A DNA stretch of 64,000 nt, from the NCBI RefSeq assembly GCF_030062155.1, contig NZ_CP118269.1:434001-498000 (forward strand), in the 5' to 3' direction. The notes beneath the pieces were generated by a model. The model ran no database searches, had not been told where the DNA came from, and saw only the letters and a program-made list of their open reading frames with translations. Below, in pieces: positions 30,717-44,387 of this stretch. The stretch comes from Pantoea sp. Lij88. Lineage in GTDB: Bacteria > Pseudomonadota > Gammaproteobacteria > Enterobacterales > Enterobacteriaceae. The translations under genes were made by a program, and so were the position numbers. The stretch's first letter is position 1, and each line of letters begins with the position of its first letter.

Positions 30717-31661
30717 TCAGTCCAGAAGGGTTCCAGGTTCAAACCATTCCCGGCGCGAGTTGAGAAGATCCTGAGCCGACATCGGTTTTTTACCGGCGGG
30801 CTGTAACTGCAGCAGATTAAGTACACCCTGAGCGGTCGCTATCTGAATGCCATGCTTATCCGCACTGATAATTTCACCCGGTGAACGATCACTGTGAGGC
30901 AGAACGCTTGCCTGCCAGACTTTTACCGGTTGATCGTCAATGGTGAAAAAGCTCATCGGCCACGGGTTAAACGCGCGAATACAGCGTTCAAGCTGTTCTG
31001 CTGAGAGTGACCAGTCAAGACGCGCCTCCTCTTTACTGAGCTTCTCAGCATAGTTGGCCAGAGTCTCATCCTGTTTTTCAGGTGTAGCCTGCTGTGTGCT
31101 CAGTAAGGTCAGCGTATCCAGCAGCCCCTGAGGTCCAAGCTGTGCCAGCTTGTCATAGAGAGTTGCACTGGTATCCTGGGCAGTAATCGGACAAGCGAGC
31201 TTATGCAGCATATCGCCAGTATCCAGACCGACGTCCATCTGCATGATGGTCACGCCGGTTTCACTGTCACCAGCCCAGAGCGCACGTTGAATGGGTGCGG
31301 CGCCACGCCAGCGTGGCAGCAGCGAACCATGGACGTTGATGCAGCCCAGACGGGGCATATCAAGCACGGCTTCAGGCAGAATCAATCCATAGGCGACAAC
31401 AACCATCACATCGGCCTTGAGATCAGCAACCAGTTGCTGATTTTCTTCCGGTCGCAGTGACTTAGGCTGATAAACCGGAATGTCATGTGCCAGTGCCAGC
31501 GTTTTGACCGGACCGGGAGTTAATTTGTTACCGCGACCAGCAGGACGGTCGGGTTGGGTAAATACGCCGATAACCTGATGTTCAGAAGCAAGCAGCGCGT
31601 CGAGATGACGCGCTGCAAAGTCAGGTGTGCCGGCAAAGATGATTTTTAGCGGGGCAGACAC
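30717..31661 (-). CDS. fmt: Methionyl-tRNA formyltransferase
   Basis: Fmt formylates initiator Met-tRNA with 10-formyl-THF. The 314-residue protein begins [18 protein letters not shown] and shows the catalytic region [19 protein letters not shown] with the Asn and His residues, then a C-terminal OB-like domain (about 210-314). Its partner def lies just upstream in the same direction, 20 bases apart. Confidence 0.98.
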   Translation of the reverse strand: MSAPLKIIFAGTPDFAARHLDALLASEHQVIGVFTQPDRPAGRGNKLTPGPVKTLALAHDIPVYQPKSLRPEENQQLVADLKADVMVVVAYGLILPEAVLDMPRLGCINVHGSLLPRWRGAAPIQRALWAGDSETGVTIMQMDVGLDTGDMLHKLACPITAQDTSATLYDKLAQLGPQGLLDTLTLLSTQQATPEKQDETLANYAEKLSKEEARLDWSLSAEQLERCIRAFNPWPMSFFTIDDQPVKVWQASVLPHSDRSPGEIISADKHGIQIATAQGVLNLLQLQPAGKKPMSAQDLLNSRREWFEPGTLLD

Positions 31662-31681
31662 GTTTATCCCTTCTTAAGGTC

Positions 31682-32194
31682 TCAGGAAGCCTGCGCGTTC
31701 TGACGCGCCAGTTTCTCTAACTTTGTTTTGATTCGTTGCCGCTTCAGAGGCGACAGATAATCGATAAACAGTTTGCCTTCCAGATGATCGATCTCATGCT
31801 GGATACAGATAGCCAGTAACTCGCTGGCTTCCAGCTCGAAACTTTTACCGTCGCGATCAAGTGCGCGAACCTTTACCCGCTCAGCACGCGGAACAAATGC
31901 GCGCTGTTCCGGAATAGAGAGGCAACCCTCTTCAATACCGGTTTCGCCGCTTTTTTCCAGCAGCTCAGGGTTAATCAGTACTAAACGCTCTTCACGACTT
32001 TCAGAGACATCAATCACGATAATGCGCTGATGGATGTCGACCTGCGTAGCTGCAAGACCAATACCTTCTTCGGCGTACATCGTCTCGAACATATCATCGA
32101 CGATACGCTGAATGTCTGCGTTAACTTCTTTAACGGGCGCGGCGACTTTGCGAAGACGCTCGTCAGGGAAATGTAATACCTGCAAAACTGACAT
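31682..32194 (-). CDS. def: Peptide deformylase
   Basis: Def removes the formyl group from new N-termini. The 170-residue protein has the three motifs GIGLAATQV (44-52), EGCLSIP (89-95, Cys91) and QHEIDHLEG (132-140, His133/Glu134/His137), the metal ligands and catalytic Glu. It is the first gene of def-fmt-rsmB-trkA and diverges from dprA across 115 bases. Confidence 0.98.
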   Translation of the reverse strand: MSVLQVLHFPDERLRKVAAPVKEVNADIQRIVDDMFETMYAEEGIGLAATQVDIHQRIIVIDVSESREERLVLINPELLEKSGETGIEEGCLSIPEQRAFVPRAERVKVRALDRDGKSFELEASELLAICIQHEIDHLEGKLFIDYLSPLKRQRIKTKLEKLARQNAQAS

Positions 32195-32309
32195 AAATAT
32201 CCAGATCTGTATTCGGTTAAGAAAAGATTACTGCCTCATATTGTAGACTTTTCGAGGGCTGATTGACAGCATTGTGCGGCAGGAAGCAAGGGCAATCAGG
32301 GAGCCGGAG

Positions 32310-33434
32310 ATGGACAAAATAGCGCAGTATGTGCGGCTGGCAGCCGTCACGGGAATGACAGGAAAACGCTGGGTTGACGTGGCGCAACAGACTGGTGCCG
32401 AACCCGCGGACAGTGAGCAGCTTATCCGGCTTGGGTTAGACGCCAGTCAGCTGCAGCAATATTCTGATTTTGATGAGAAAAACATCGACGACGTGATTGC
32501 CTGGCTGGAGGCGAGTCCGGCGCATCATCTGGTGAGCGCTCTTGACGTAGCCTATCCTGCCCGGCTTAAAGAGACGAGTCGCTTTCCGCCGCTGCTTTAT
32601 ATTAATGGCGATCCTGCCGTGATCAGTACACCCCAGTTAGCAGTGGTGGGCAGCCGGAACTGTTCCCACAATGGCCGTTACTGGTGCGACTGGTTTACTC
32701 AGCAGTTGAGCCTTAGCGGTCTGACTATTACCAGCGGGCTGGCCCGGGGTATTGATGGCGTTGCGCATCGGGCTGCACTCAACGTGAACGGTAAAACGGT
32801 GGCGGTGTTAGGCAGTGGATTGCTGAGTCTCTATCCCAAAAATCATGCCTGCCTTGCCGCAGAGATCGCAGAGCAGGGTGGTGCGGTTATTTCTGAGTTT
32901 CCGCTGACAACTCAACCGCACCCGCTTAATTTTCCACGCCGTAATCGTATCATCAGCGGTCTGAGCCTTGGCGTGTTGGTGGTCGAAGCCTCGCTGAAGA
33001 GTGGCTCACTGGTAACGGCACGCTATGCGCTGGAGCAAAATCGCAATGTGTATGCCTTACCTGGCGCGCTCGGCAACCCGTTAAGCGAAGGCGTAAACTG
33101 GCTGATTCAGCAGGGGGCGCTGCTGGTGGCCCATCCCAATAACATTGTGGAAGATCTGGCAAGTGCACTTAACTGGCTGCCAGCGACTCAGGCCAGCGAA
33201 ATTTATTCTGAGGTGAGTGACGATGCTCCATTGCCATTTGCTGATGTGTTGGCTAACGTAGGTGATGATGTTACACCTGTTGACGTTGTCGCTGAACGTG
33301 CCGGCCAATCTGTGCCAGTTATCTCAGCTCAGTTGCTGGAACTGGAGTTAGCAGGATGGATCGCAGCTGTACCCGGCGGCTATGTCCGATTGAGGAGGGC
33401 ATGCCATGTTCGACGTACTGATGTATTTGTTTGA
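32310..33434 (+). CDS. dprA: DNA-processing protein DprA (Smf)
   Basis: DprA binds incoming single-stranded DNA and loads RecA in transformable bacteria; in non-competent enterobacteria its role is unclear. The 374-residue protein has an N-terminal SAM-like region, the Rossmann-like DprA core (about 105-300; [34 protein letters not shown]) and a C-terminal winged helix. The ATG at 32310 after GGAG was chosen; an in-frame GTG at 32274 adds 12 residues. It overlaps smg by 29 bases. Confidence 0.95.
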   Translation: MDKIAQYVRLAAVTGMTGKRWVDVAQQTGAEPADSEQLIRLGLDASQLQQYSDFDEKNIDDVIAWLEASPAHHLVSALDVAYPARLKETSRFPPLLYINGDPAVISTPQLAVVGSRNCSHNGRYWCDWFTQQLSLSGLTITSGLARGIDGVAHRAALNVNGKTVAVLGSGLLSLYPKNHACLAAEIAEQGGAVISEFPLTTQPHPLNFPRRNRIISGLSLGVLVVEASLKSGSLVTARYALEQNRNVYALPGALGNPLSEGVNWLIQQGALLVAHPNNIVEDLASALNWLPATQASEIYSEVSDDAPLPFADVLANVGDDVTPVDVVAERAGQSVPVISAQLLELELAGWIAAVPGGYVRLRRACHVRRTDVFV

Positions 33435-33879
33435 GACATATATCCACAACGAAGCAGAAATGGGTGTTGATCAGGACAGATTGACAGACGACCTGACGGA
33501 TGCCGGGTTCCATCGTGAAGATGTTTATAGTGCGCTGAACTGGTTAGAAAGACTGGCTGACTATCAGGAAGGACTGGTAGAGCCAATTTTACTGACAAAT
33601 GATCCGCTCTCCATGCGTATTTATACTGATGAAGAGAGCAAACGTTTAGATGCTGACAGCCGTGGCTTCCTGCTGTTCCTGGAGCAGATCCAGGTGCTGA
33701 ACCTGGAAACCCGTGAAATGGTCATCGAACGTATCATGGCGCTGGATACCTCTGAGTTTGACCTGGAGGATCTCAAATGGGTGGTGCTGATGGTGTTGTT
33801 CAACATCCCGGGATGTGAAAATGCCTATCAGCAGATGGAAGAACTGCTATTCGACGCCAATGAAGGTATGCTGCATTAA
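33406..33879 (+). CDS. smg: DUF494 family protein Smg
   Basis: A 157-residue acidic protein, [16 protein letters not shown] at the start and [15 protein letters not shown] at the end, typical of Smg/DUF494. Its function is not known. It overlaps the end of dprA by 29 bases in another frame, as in E. coli, with the ribosome site GAGGAGGGC inside dprA, so the two are coupled. Confidence 0.95.
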   Translation: MFDVLMYLFETYIHNEAEMGVDQDRLTDDLTDAGFHREDVYSALNWLERLADYQEGLVEPILLTNDPLSMRIYTDEESKRLDADSRGFLLFLEQIQVLNLETREMVIERIMALDTSEFDLEDLKWVVLMVLFNIPGCENAYQQMEELLFDANEGMLH

Positions 33880-33903
33880 ATTTCCTTTCATGCATTGATC
33901 GCT

Positions 33904-34452
33904 ATGAGTAAAGCTGCACTCTTCACCGTGCGTAAACAGGATCCCTGCCCCGCTTGCGGGGCAGAACTGGTTATCCGCTCCGGTAAACACGGTCCTTTTC
34001 TGGGCTGCGCGAACTACCCGGCTTGTGACTACATTCGACCTCTAAAAGGTCAGGCCGATGGCCATGTGGTTAAAGTGCTGGAAGGCCACGCCTGTCCCGA
34101 ATGCGGTGCGGATAAAGTGTTGCGGCAGGGACGTTTTGGTATGTTCATTGGCTGTAGCCTCTATCCGGAATGCGGATACACCGAAACCATCGACAAGCCG
34201 GATGAAACCTCGCTGGCCTGCCCACAATGCCATGAAGGTCGCCTGGTTCAGCGGCGTTCCCGTTACGGCAAAACGTTTCACTCCTGCGATCGCTATCCAG
34301 CCTGTCAGTTTGTTGTGAATCTGACACCCGTTGCCGGAATCTGCCCTTATTGTGAGTATCCACTGTTAGTTGAAAAAAAGACCGCGCAGGGTGTGAAACG
34401 CTTCTGTGCCAGTAAGAGTTGTGGCAAAGCCATCGCTGAAGAGAATTCATAG
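33904..34452 (+). CDS. yrdD: Topoisomerase-like C4 zinc-finger protein YrdD
   Basis: A 182-residue protein made of four C4 zinc ribbons like those at the C-terminus of topoisomerase I. Each opens with CPxC (CPACG, CPECG, CPQCH, CPYCE) and the first three close with CxxYPxC. It has no catalytic domain. It likely binds single-stranded nucleic acid; the exact role is unknown. ATG at 33904 preferred over TTG at 33895. It lies between smg and tsaC (3-base gap). Confidence 0.93.
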   Translation: MSKAALFTVRKQDPCPACGAELVIRSGKHGPFLGCANYPACDYIRPLKGQADGHVVKVLEGHACPECGADKVLRQGRFGMFIGCSLYPECGYTETIDKPDETSLACPQCHEGRLVQRRSRYGKTFHSCDRYPACQFVVNLTPVAGICPYCEYPLLVEKKTAQGVKRFCASKSCGKAIAEENS

Positions 34453-34455
34453 ACC

Positions 34456-35028
34456 ATGGAAAATCAACACCTCGCCGATTCACTTGAAACCTGCTTAGAG
34501 CATCTGAATCGTCAGGCGGTCATCGCCTATCCTACTGAAGCCGTATTTGGTCTGGGTTGTGACCCTGACAGTGAATCTGCTGTCATGGCCTTGCTGGCGC
34601 TGAAACAGCGTCCGGTAGAAAAGGGGCTCATCCTGATTGCGGCTGATTACACCCAGCTTGAACCGTACATCTCCGCACGCGAACTGTCGGTGACTCAGCG
34701 TGAGCGGATGTTTGCATGCTGGCCAGGTCCGGTGACCTTTGTCGTCCCCGTTCCACCGCAAACGCCTCGCTGGCTCACCGGACAATTTGATTCACTGGCC
34801 ATTCGCGTCAGTGATCATCCTGATGTGCAGGCCCTTTGCCGCGCATTCGGTAAACCGCTGGTTTCAACCAGCGCAAATCTGACTGGCTTGCCTCCCTGCC
34901 GCACGGCTGAAGAAGTGAAGCAGCAGTTTGGCGAGCACTTCCCGGTTCTGTCGGGAAAAACGGGTGGACGACTCAATCCTTCTGAAATCCGCGATGTCAT
35001 CAGCGGCGAACTTATACGTCAGGGTTAA
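34456..35028 (+). CDS. tsaC: Threonylcarbamoyl-AMP synthase TsaC
   Basis: TsaC makes threonylcarbamoyl-AMP from threonine, bicarbonate and ATP, the first step of t6A37 in ANN-decoding tRNAs. The 190-residue single-domain YrdC fold has [14 protein letters not shown] (about 20-33), [13 protein letters not shown] and STSANLTG. The partner proteins TsaBDE are not in this window. It lies directly before aroE (3-base gap). Confidence 0.97.
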   Translation: MENQHLADSLETCLEHLNRQAVIAYPTEAVFGLGCDPDSESAVMALLALKQRPVEKGLILIAADYTQLEPYISARELSVTQRERMFACWPGPVTFVVPVPPQTPRWLTGQFDSLAIRVSDHPDVQALCRAFGKPLVSTSANLTGLPPCRTAEEVKQQFGEHFPVLSGKTGGRLNPSEIRDVISGELIRQG

Positions 35029-35031
35029 TTC

Positions 35032-35850
35032 ATGGATCAATTCGCCGTTTTCGGTAATCCGATCAGCCACAGTAAATCGCCGCTGATCCACCAGGCTTTC
35101 GCTGAGCAGACGAGTATTGAACATCGCTATGGCCGCATCTGTGCCCCGGTTGATGGTTTTCCCCAGGCACTCTCTGCCTTTTTCGAACAGGGAGGTCGTG
35201 GTGCCAACGTGACATTACCGTTTAAACAGCAGGCATGGGAATTTGCCGATCAGCTGAGTGAACGAGCTGCATTATCCGGCGCGGTTAACACGGTGAAAAA
35301 GCTCAGCGATGGGCAGATGCTGGGTGACAACACGGATGGAATTGGCCTGTTAAGCGATCTTGAACGGCTGAAGATGATCAACGCTGGCGATAATGTATTG
35401 CTGGCAGGGGCGGGCGGGGCCGCACGCGGTGTCATTCTGCCGTTGCTTTCAGCAGGTGTGACGCTGACCGTTGTCAATCGTACGGCCGCGCGTGCTGAAG
35501 AGCTGGCGAGCCTGTTTGGAAAGAGTGGTCCTGTCCGGGCATGTCGTTTTGAGCAGCTTACTGATCAGCACTTTGATCTCATCATCAATGCCACTTCAAG
35601 CGGTGTGAATGGAGAAACGCCTCCTTTACCTGCAGAAGTTATCCATCCTGATGTGCGCTGTTATGACATGTTTTACCAAAGCGGACTGACACCTTTCCTG
35701 CTCTGGTGTCAGGCGCAGGGCACTCAACATCTGGCCGATGGACTTGGGATGCTGGTGGGGCAGGCTGCTCATGCCTTCTATATATGGCACGGTGTGATGC
35801 CGGAAATCGCGCCGGTGATTGCTCAGCTTAAGCAGTCCATGCAGCCATGA
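35032..35850 (+). CDS. aroE: Shikimate dehydrogenase
   Basis: AroE reduces 3-dehydroshikimate to shikimate with NADPH. The 272-residue protein shows the substrate site SKSPLIHQ (about 14-21), NVTLPFKQ with the catalytic Lys (about 65), DNTDGIGL and the nucleotide loop GAGGAARGV (about 126-134). The 3' end overlaps yrdB by 4 bases. With aroQ at 53353 it is one of two shikimate-pathway genes here. Confidence 0.98.
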   Translation: MDQFAVFGNPISHSKSPLIHQAFAEQTSIEHRYGRICAPVDGFPQALSAFFEQGGRGANVTLPFKQQAWEFADQLSERAALSGAVNTVKKLSDGQMLGDNTDGIGLLSDLERLKMINAGDNVLLAGAGGAARGVILPLLSAGVTLTVVNRTAARAEELASLFGKSGPVRACRFEQLTDQHFDLIINATSSGVNGETPPLPAEVIHPDVRCYDMFYQSGLTPFLLWCQAQGTQHLADGLGMLVGQAAHAFYIWHGVMPEIAPVIAQLKQSMQP

Positions 35851-36104
35851 ATCAGGCGATACAGTTTCCTGATGAGGAAACCTATGACGCTGAACTGAAT
35901 GCGGTCTGTTTTCCGGTGCTGGTTAACGGCATGCGGCTGAACTGTGCGATCAGCCGTGAGTCGCTGGTTTCACGTTTTGGTGAAGGGGAGGCGATGGCGC
36001 TGTTTCAGCACCATCGCTGGGATCTGGAAGATGAGGCCGAAGCGGCTATTCGTCAGGATGATGTGGATGCTCAGGGCTGGATCTGGTTATCCCCCGCCAG
36101 GTAA
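35847..36104 (+). CDS. yrdB: DUF1488 family protein YrdB
   Basis: An 85-residue acidic protein of the DUF1488 family ([18 protein letters not shown] and [15 protein letters not shown]). No function is known. The ATGA overlap with aroE makes it coupled to shikimate dehydrogenase, as in E. coli. Its last 34 bases overlap the 3' end of yrdA on the opposite strand. Confidence 0.92.
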   Translation: MNQAIQFPDEETYDAELNAVCFPVLVNGMRLNCAISRESLVSRFGEGEAMALFQHHRWDLEDEAEAAIRQDDVDAQGWIWLSPAR

Positions 36105-36625
36105 TCATCTTTCCAGCTGACATAGTTATTAGCGGAATAACGTAAACCTTCCTTCTCACTGTCATTCAGCGGCCTGATCTGCTTCACCGGGCTACCCAGA
36201 TAGAGATAGCCGCTCTCCAGCCTTTTACCTGGCGGCACCAGACTCCCGGCACCAATCATCACCTCTTCTTCTACTATTACACCATCAAGCAGAATCGATC
36301 CCATTCCGACCAGCACGCGATCGCCAATGGTGCAGCCGTGCAGCATCGCTTTGTGTCCGACCGTGACGTCCTCGCCAATAATAAGCGGGAAGCCTTGTGG
36401 ATTAGATGCAGACTTATGTGTGACGTGCAGAACGCTGCCGTCCTGCACATTAGTGCGGGCACCAATCCGCACCTGATTCACGTCACCCCTGATCGCAACC
36501 AGCGGCCAGATGCTCACGTCATCCTCCATAATCACATCACCAACGACGACACTGCTGGGATCGACCATAACGCGCTGGCCAGTTTGCGGGAATAGATCTT
36601 TATAAGGGCGTAAGGCGGAAGTCAT
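36071..36625 (-). CDS. yrdA: Gamma-carbonic anhydrase family protein YrdA
   Basis: A 184-residue left-handed beta-helix protein with hexapeptide repeats (VVVGDV, VSIWPLVAI, VTVGHKAMLHGC) and the three histidines typical of gamma-type carbonic anhydrase homologues, at LHVTH, VGHK and LHGC. Enzymatic activity of the YrdA branch is not established. Of two adjacent ATGs, that at 36625 gives the E. coli-like length and better spacing to AGGAG. It converges on yrdB with a 34-base overlap. Confidence 0.93.
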   Translation of the reverse strand: MTSALRPYKDLFPQTGQRVMVDPSSVVVGDVIMEDDVSIWPLVAIRGDVNQVRIGARTNVQDGSVLHVTHKSASNPQGFPLIIGEDVTVGHKAMLHGCTIGDRVLVGMGSILLDGVIVEEEVMIGAGSLVPPGKRLESGYLYLGSPVKQIRPLNDSEKEGLRYSANNYVSWKDDYLAGDNQIQP

Positions 36626-36764
36626 CATGTTCTCCTTTGTTCTGTTTTCACTGCAGCCTGATGCGATTTTAGCCAGCTGACAAGCCAATTCTGAACCGGA
36701 TCGGTGGCGATCTCATCAATCTGGATCATTTATAACCGTTCAGATAAAAGATCCTAAAAAAGGG

Positions 36765-36792
36765 TTGTGCTCTGAAACGGGATCCCTATAAT
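36765..36792 (+). promoter_or_regulatory. rRNA operon promoter P1
   Basis: TTGTGC (36765-36770), 16 bp, TATAAT (36787-36792), then GCGCC, the GC-rich discriminator of rrn P1 promoters. The A/T-rich stretch just upstream (about 36725-36762) fits an UP element. The gap from yrdA to 16S (36626-37116) otherwise holds P2, boxA and the processing leader. Confidence 0.88.
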
Positions 36793-36883
36793 GCGCCTCC
36801 ATCGACACGGAACACCGGCAACGGGAAACGGGTTGAGAGGCACAGGAGACTGCGCCGCCGGAGAAAAACTTCTGAAATAGAGG

Positions 36884-36911
36884 TTGACTCTGCAGGAGGA
36901 AAGCGTAATAT
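36884..36911 (+). promoter_or_regulatory. rRNA operon promoter P2
   Basis: TTGACT (36884-36889), 16 bp, TAATAT (36906-36911), about 119 bp downstream of P1, the usual rrn P1-P2 distance. Confidence 0.88.
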
Positions 36912-36950
36912 ACGCCACCTCGCGACAGGACGCTAACGCACTGTTCGCAC

Positions 36951-36966
36951 TGCTCTTTAACAATTT
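36951..36966 (+). promoter_or_regulatory. boxA antitermination element in the rrn leader
   Basis: TGCTCTTTAACAATTT is the canonical boxA that NusB-S10 binds to prevent Rho termination in rRNA transcription. A second copy lies before 23S. Confidence 0.92.
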
Positions 36967-37116
36967 ATCAGACAATCTGTGTGGGCACTCGCAGGATTGA
37001 TATCAGCGTCTTAGGACGCAACAAAAATATCAAGTCTCACGAGTGAACACATAATGAAATTCATTATGACGTTTTACAGATGAGCACCGCTTAACTTGTT
37101 TAAGCAAATCAAACTT

Positions 37117-38657
<1,541 letters not shown>

Positions 38658-38745
38658 CCTGAAGATACCTTCCCGCGCAGTGTCCACACAGATTGTCTGA
38701 TAAAAAGTAATGAGCAGGACGGCTGCGAAGTCGTGACACAATTGT

Positions 38746-38820
38746 GTCCCCTTCGTCTAGCGGTTAGGACTCCGCCCTTTCACGGCGGCAACAGGGGTTC
38801 GAATCCCCTAGGGGACGCCA
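38746..38820 (+). tRNA. tRNA-Glu (anticodon UUC)
   Basis: A 75-nt cloverleaf in the 16S-23S spacer. The acceptor stem GTCCCC pairs with GGGGAC; the anticodon loop CTTTCAC carries TTC; the T arm has GGTTCGAATCC; and CCA is encoded. A Glu spacer tRNA is one of the two standard enterobacterial rrn types. Confidence 0.97.
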
Positions 38821-38908
38821 CCTGCTTGGTGACAGGTGAAAGGTGTCTCCATACAGTATCTCAAAACCGATTTGGTTGCGTAAGCAGCCGGGCCGCGTTT
38901 GAGATATT

Positions 38909-38920
38909 TGCTCTTTAACA
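38909..38920 (+). promoter_or_regulatory. boxA in the 16S-23S spacer
   Basis: TGCTCTTTAACA repeats the leader boxA, 142 bases before 23S, as in E. coli rrn operons. Confidence 0.88.
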
Positions 38921-38942
38921 ATCCGGAACAAGCTGAAAATTG

Positions 38943-38983
38943 AAACGACATGTCGTTTTCATTCTCCGTAATAAGAATGAAAA
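38943..38983 (+). repeat. Two perfect inverted repeats in the spacer before 23S
   Basis: AAACGACATGTCGTTT (38943-38958) is a perfect 16-bp palindrome. It is followed by TTTTCATTCT and AGAATGAAAA (38956-38983) with an 8-base loop. They lie between boxA and 23S, in the part of the spacer that varies between species, and may be RNA structure near the 23S processing stem. Confidence 0.6.
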
Positions 38984-39050
38984 ACGCGATATGTTCGAGT
39001 CTCTCAAATGCTTGCAACACGCAGCGTTGTAAAACGCCTGTGGGTTGTGA

Positions 39051-41961
<2,911 letters not shown>

Positions 41962-42020
41962 ACAACGCCAGAGGCGTTTTTGAGAGACACGATTTTCAGC
42001 TTGTGACGGATAAAATTAGC

Positions 42021-42146
42021 GGAAACGAAAGATTCTGTGCTGATGCAAGGCGGCCAGTGCCGCAGCGGAAGGAGCATACTGAAGTATGTGACTGAGGCTG
42101 CAAGCGCAGGTAACGCAGGAGCAGCGCAGAAGATTCGTTTCGTGCA
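42021..42146 (+). repeat. Palindromic repeat-like insertion in the 23S-5S spacer
   Basis: The 23S-5S spacer is 193 bases, about twice the E. coli length. The extra part is built around CATACT-GA-AGTATG (42075-42088), nested in GCAGC/GCTGC (42062-42101), with imperfect ends CGAAAGATTCTGTGC (42026-42040) and GCAGAAGATTCGTTTCG (42127-42143, complementary in part). This looks like one of the small dispersed palindromic elements of Enterobacterales. I cannot assign a family name, and no second copy is evident in this window. Confidence 0.5.
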
Positions 42147-42154
42147 CCAAGATT

Positions 42155-42274
42155 TGCCTGGCGGCTGTAGCGCGGTGGTCCCACCTGACCCCATGCCGAA
42201 CTCAGAAGTGAAACGCCGTAGCGCCGATGGTAGTGTGGGGTCTCCCCATGCGAGAGTAGGGAACTGCCAGGCAT
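42155..42274 (+). rRNA. rrf: 5S ribosomal RNA
   Basis: A complete 120-base 5S gene from TGCCTGGCGGCTGTAGCGC to AACTGCCAGGCAT, nearly identical to E. coli. Flanking bases ATT and AAT extend the end-pairing stem used in processing. Confidence 0.98.
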
Positions 42275-42286
42275 CAAATAAGAGAG

Positions 42287-42315
42287 AGCCCTTCGCGTAT
42301 GCGAAGGGCTTTTTT
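42287..42315 (+). terminator. Rho-independent terminator of the rrn operon
   Basis: AGCCCTTCGC and GCGAAGGGCT around a GTAT loop (42287-42310), then TTTTT. It begins 12 bases after 5S; there is no distal tRNA-Thr or second 5S gene. Confidence 0.95.
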
Positions 42316-42389
42316 CGTTGTGGCAATCTGACAATGTGACAATCCGCAATAAAACGCCCTCGTATCAGCCCGCTTTCCGGTGCTTTCAT

Positions 42390-42414
42390 CACCGCACCGC
42401 ACCGCACCGCACTG
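42390..42414 (+). repeat. Short CACCG tandem repeat
   Basis: CACCG is repeated four times, plus one CACTG variant, in the 140-base gap between the rrn terminator and the yhdZ terminator. Nothing else was seen there. Possibly a slippage-prone track without function. Confidence 0.6.
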
Positions 42415-42454
42415 CATCGGCTCAACCAGCTCATTGCGCCTGAGGTTCAGGCAA

Positions 42455-42480
42455 TAAAAAACCCGGCACCAGGCCGGGTA
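42455..42480 (-). terminator. Rho-independent terminator of the yhdWXYZ operon
   Basis: Read on the minus strand: CCCGGC/GCCGGG stem with a short loop, followed by TTTTTTATT (the A-run at 42455-42461). It lies 21 bases past the yhdZ stop. Confidence 0.9.
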
Positions 42481-42501
42481 GTAAGATAACTGCGTGGGAA
42501 A

Positions 42502-43263
42502 TCAGTGAATAACCTGCGATAAAAATGCCCGGGTGCGCTCCGATTTAGGATTAGCAAAGAACTCCTGCGGTGGCGCAACTTCGACGATCTCACCCCGATC
42601 CATAAAGATCACCCTGTCAGCCACGGTTCGGGCAAAGCCCATCTCGTGGGTAACGCACAGCATGGTCATCCCATCCTCAGCCAGGCCAATCATTGTATCC
42701 AGCACCTCTTTAACCATCTCAGGATCCAGCGCTGACGTTGGCTCATCAAACAGCATAATTTTAGGTTTCATACAGAGTGAACGGGCGATGGCGACACGTT
42801 GCTGCTGTCCGCCAGAGAGCTGACCCGGAAACTTATGCGCATGCTCAGCAATACGCACGCGTTCCAGATAGTGCATAGCCAGTTCATCCGCTTCTTTCTT
42901 AGGGATCTTTCTCACCCACGAGGGTGCCAGCGTACAGTTCTGCAATACAGTCAGATGCGGGAAGAGATTAAAGTGCTGGAATACCATGCCGACTTCGGTG
43001 CGCACACGCTCAATGTTACGCACGTCATCGTTAAGGTGGATACCGTCAACAACAATGCGGCCCTGCTGATGCTCTTCCAGATGGTTGATACAGCGGATCG
43101 TCGTCGATTTGCCGGAACCGGAAGGTCCGCAGAGTACGATGCGTTCACGGGGTTTAACCTGCAGGTTGATGTCTTTCAGTACGTGGAACTGCCCGTACCA
43201 TTTATTCACGTTCTCAAGGGAGATCATCAACGCGTCGGAAGAGTGTGTCATAGAGTCTGTCAT
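42502..43263 (-). CDS. yhdZ: Polar amino-acid ABC transporter ATP-binding protein
   Basis: The ATPase of a PAAT/HAAT-family amino-acid importer (AapP-like). The 253-residue protein has Walker [10 protein letters not shown] (about 47-55), the Q-loop [15 protein letters not shown], signature LSGGQQQR (about 155-162), Walker [13 protein letters not shown] and the H-loop VTHEM. It is last in yhdW-X-Y-Z, 8 bases after yhdY. Nearly identical in layout to E. coli YhdZ, whose substrate is not firmly established; a glutamate/general L-amino-acid role is inferred from AapP. Confidence 0.95.
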   Translation of the reverse strand: MTDSMTHSSDALMISLENVNKWYGQFHVLKDINLQVKPRERIVLCGPSGSGKSTTIRCINHLEEHQQGRIVVDGIHLNDDVRNIERVRTEVGMVFQHFNLFPHLTVLQNCTLAPSWVRKIPKKEADELAMHYLERVRIAEHAHKFPGQLSGGQQQRVAIARSLCMKPKIMLFDEPTSALDPEMVKEVLDTMIGLAEDGMTMLCVTHEMGFARTVADRVIFMDRGEIVEVAPPQEFFANPKSERTRAFLSQVIH

Positions 43264-43271
43264 GTAAAACC

Positions 43272-44372
43272 TCAGTGCGATGTACGCCCGGTGTGAAAGC
43301 GCTTTTCCAGATACTGGCTGTAGCGCGACATGCTAAAACAGAAGATCCAATAGACCAGTGCAGCAAAGACATAACCTTCAGTCGACATACCCAGCCAGGC
43401 CGGATCGACCGTTGCCTGCTGGACGCTGCTGAACAGATCGAAAAGACCAATGATGATGACCAGACTGGTATCTTTGAACAGTGCAATGATGGTGTTAACC
43501 AGGCCGGGAATGGTGAGCTTCAGCGCCTGCGGCAGGATTACAAGCATCTGCGTCTTCCAGTAGCCCAGCGCCAGAGACTCGGCCGCTTCATACTGACCTT
43601 TCGGCAGTGCCTGCAGGCCACCACGAACCACCTCGGCCACATAGGCAGACTGGAACAGAATGACGCCCACCAGTGCGCGCACCAGTTTGTCGATGTTAGT
43701 GCCTTCAGACATAAACAGCGGCAGCATCACGGATGACATAAACAGCACGGTAATCAGCGGCACGCCTCGCCAGAACTCGATAAAGATAATCGACAGCGTA
43801 CGTACCACCGGCATACGTGAGCGACGGCCAAGCGCCAGCAAAATACCCAGCGGCAGCGCACCGGCAATACCGACCGACGCGATAATCAGCGTCAGCGTTA
43901 ATCCACCCCACTGACGTGTTTCGACACGCTCCAGTCCCAGGTAGCCGCCATAGAGCAGGAACCAGACAATCACCGGATAGATGATGGCCCAGGCCGCAAT
44001 GTAGCGACCCCGGTACGGCAGGCTCTTAAGGAACATCGGCACAATCGACAGCAGGCCAATCACCAGCGCCAGGTTAATACGCCAGCGCAGCTCATGCGGA
44101 TAGAGTCCATACATGAACTGGCCGAAACGCGCATGGATAAAGACCCAACAGGCGCCTTCTTTGGTGCAATCGGCGCGCGTGGTGCCAATCCAGTTTGCCT
44201 GAAAGACCAGCCAGTTCAGCGCGGGCGGAATGACGTGCCAGATTACCCAGATGCAGAACAACGTCAGTAACGTGTTAAACCAGCTGGAAAACAGATTTTT
44301 ACGAGCCCAAAGCCAGGCGCGACTGACAGGAGTCGTCGGGACGGGGGGCGTTTCATGCGTAGTCACAGACAT
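43272..44372 (-). CDS. yhdY: Polar amino-acid ABC transporter permease (AapM-like)
   Basis: A 366-residue inner-membrane permease of the HisMQ type. It has an N-terminal helix (about 32-52), a periplasmic segment with a [10 protein letters not shown] cysteine pair, and a C-terminal block of about five helices carrying the EAA motif [21 protein letters not shown] (two parts, about 260-282) that contacts the ATPase. The second permease of the operon; the pair YhdX/YhdY would form the heterodimeric channel. 15 bases separate it from yhdX. Confidence 0.94.
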   Translation of the reverse strand: MSVTTHETPPVPTTPVSRAWLWARKNLFSSWFNTLLTLFCIWVIWHVIPPALNWLVFQANWIGTTRADCTKEGACWVFIHARFGQFMYGLYPHELRWRINLALVIGLLSIVPMFLKSLPYRGRYIAAWAIIYPVIVWFLLYGGYLGLERVETRQWGGLTLTLIIASVGIAGALPLGILLALGRRSRMPVVRTLSIIFIEFWRGVPLITVLFMSSVMLPLFMSEGTNIDKLVRALVGVILFQSAYVAEVVRGGLQALPKGQYEAAESLALGYWKTQMLVILPQALKLTIPGLVNTIIALFKDTSLVIIIGLFDLFSSVQQATVDPAWLGMSTEGYVFAALVYWIFCFSMSRYSQYLEKRFHTGRTSH

Positions 44373-44387
44373 AGTTATCCCGTTCTC

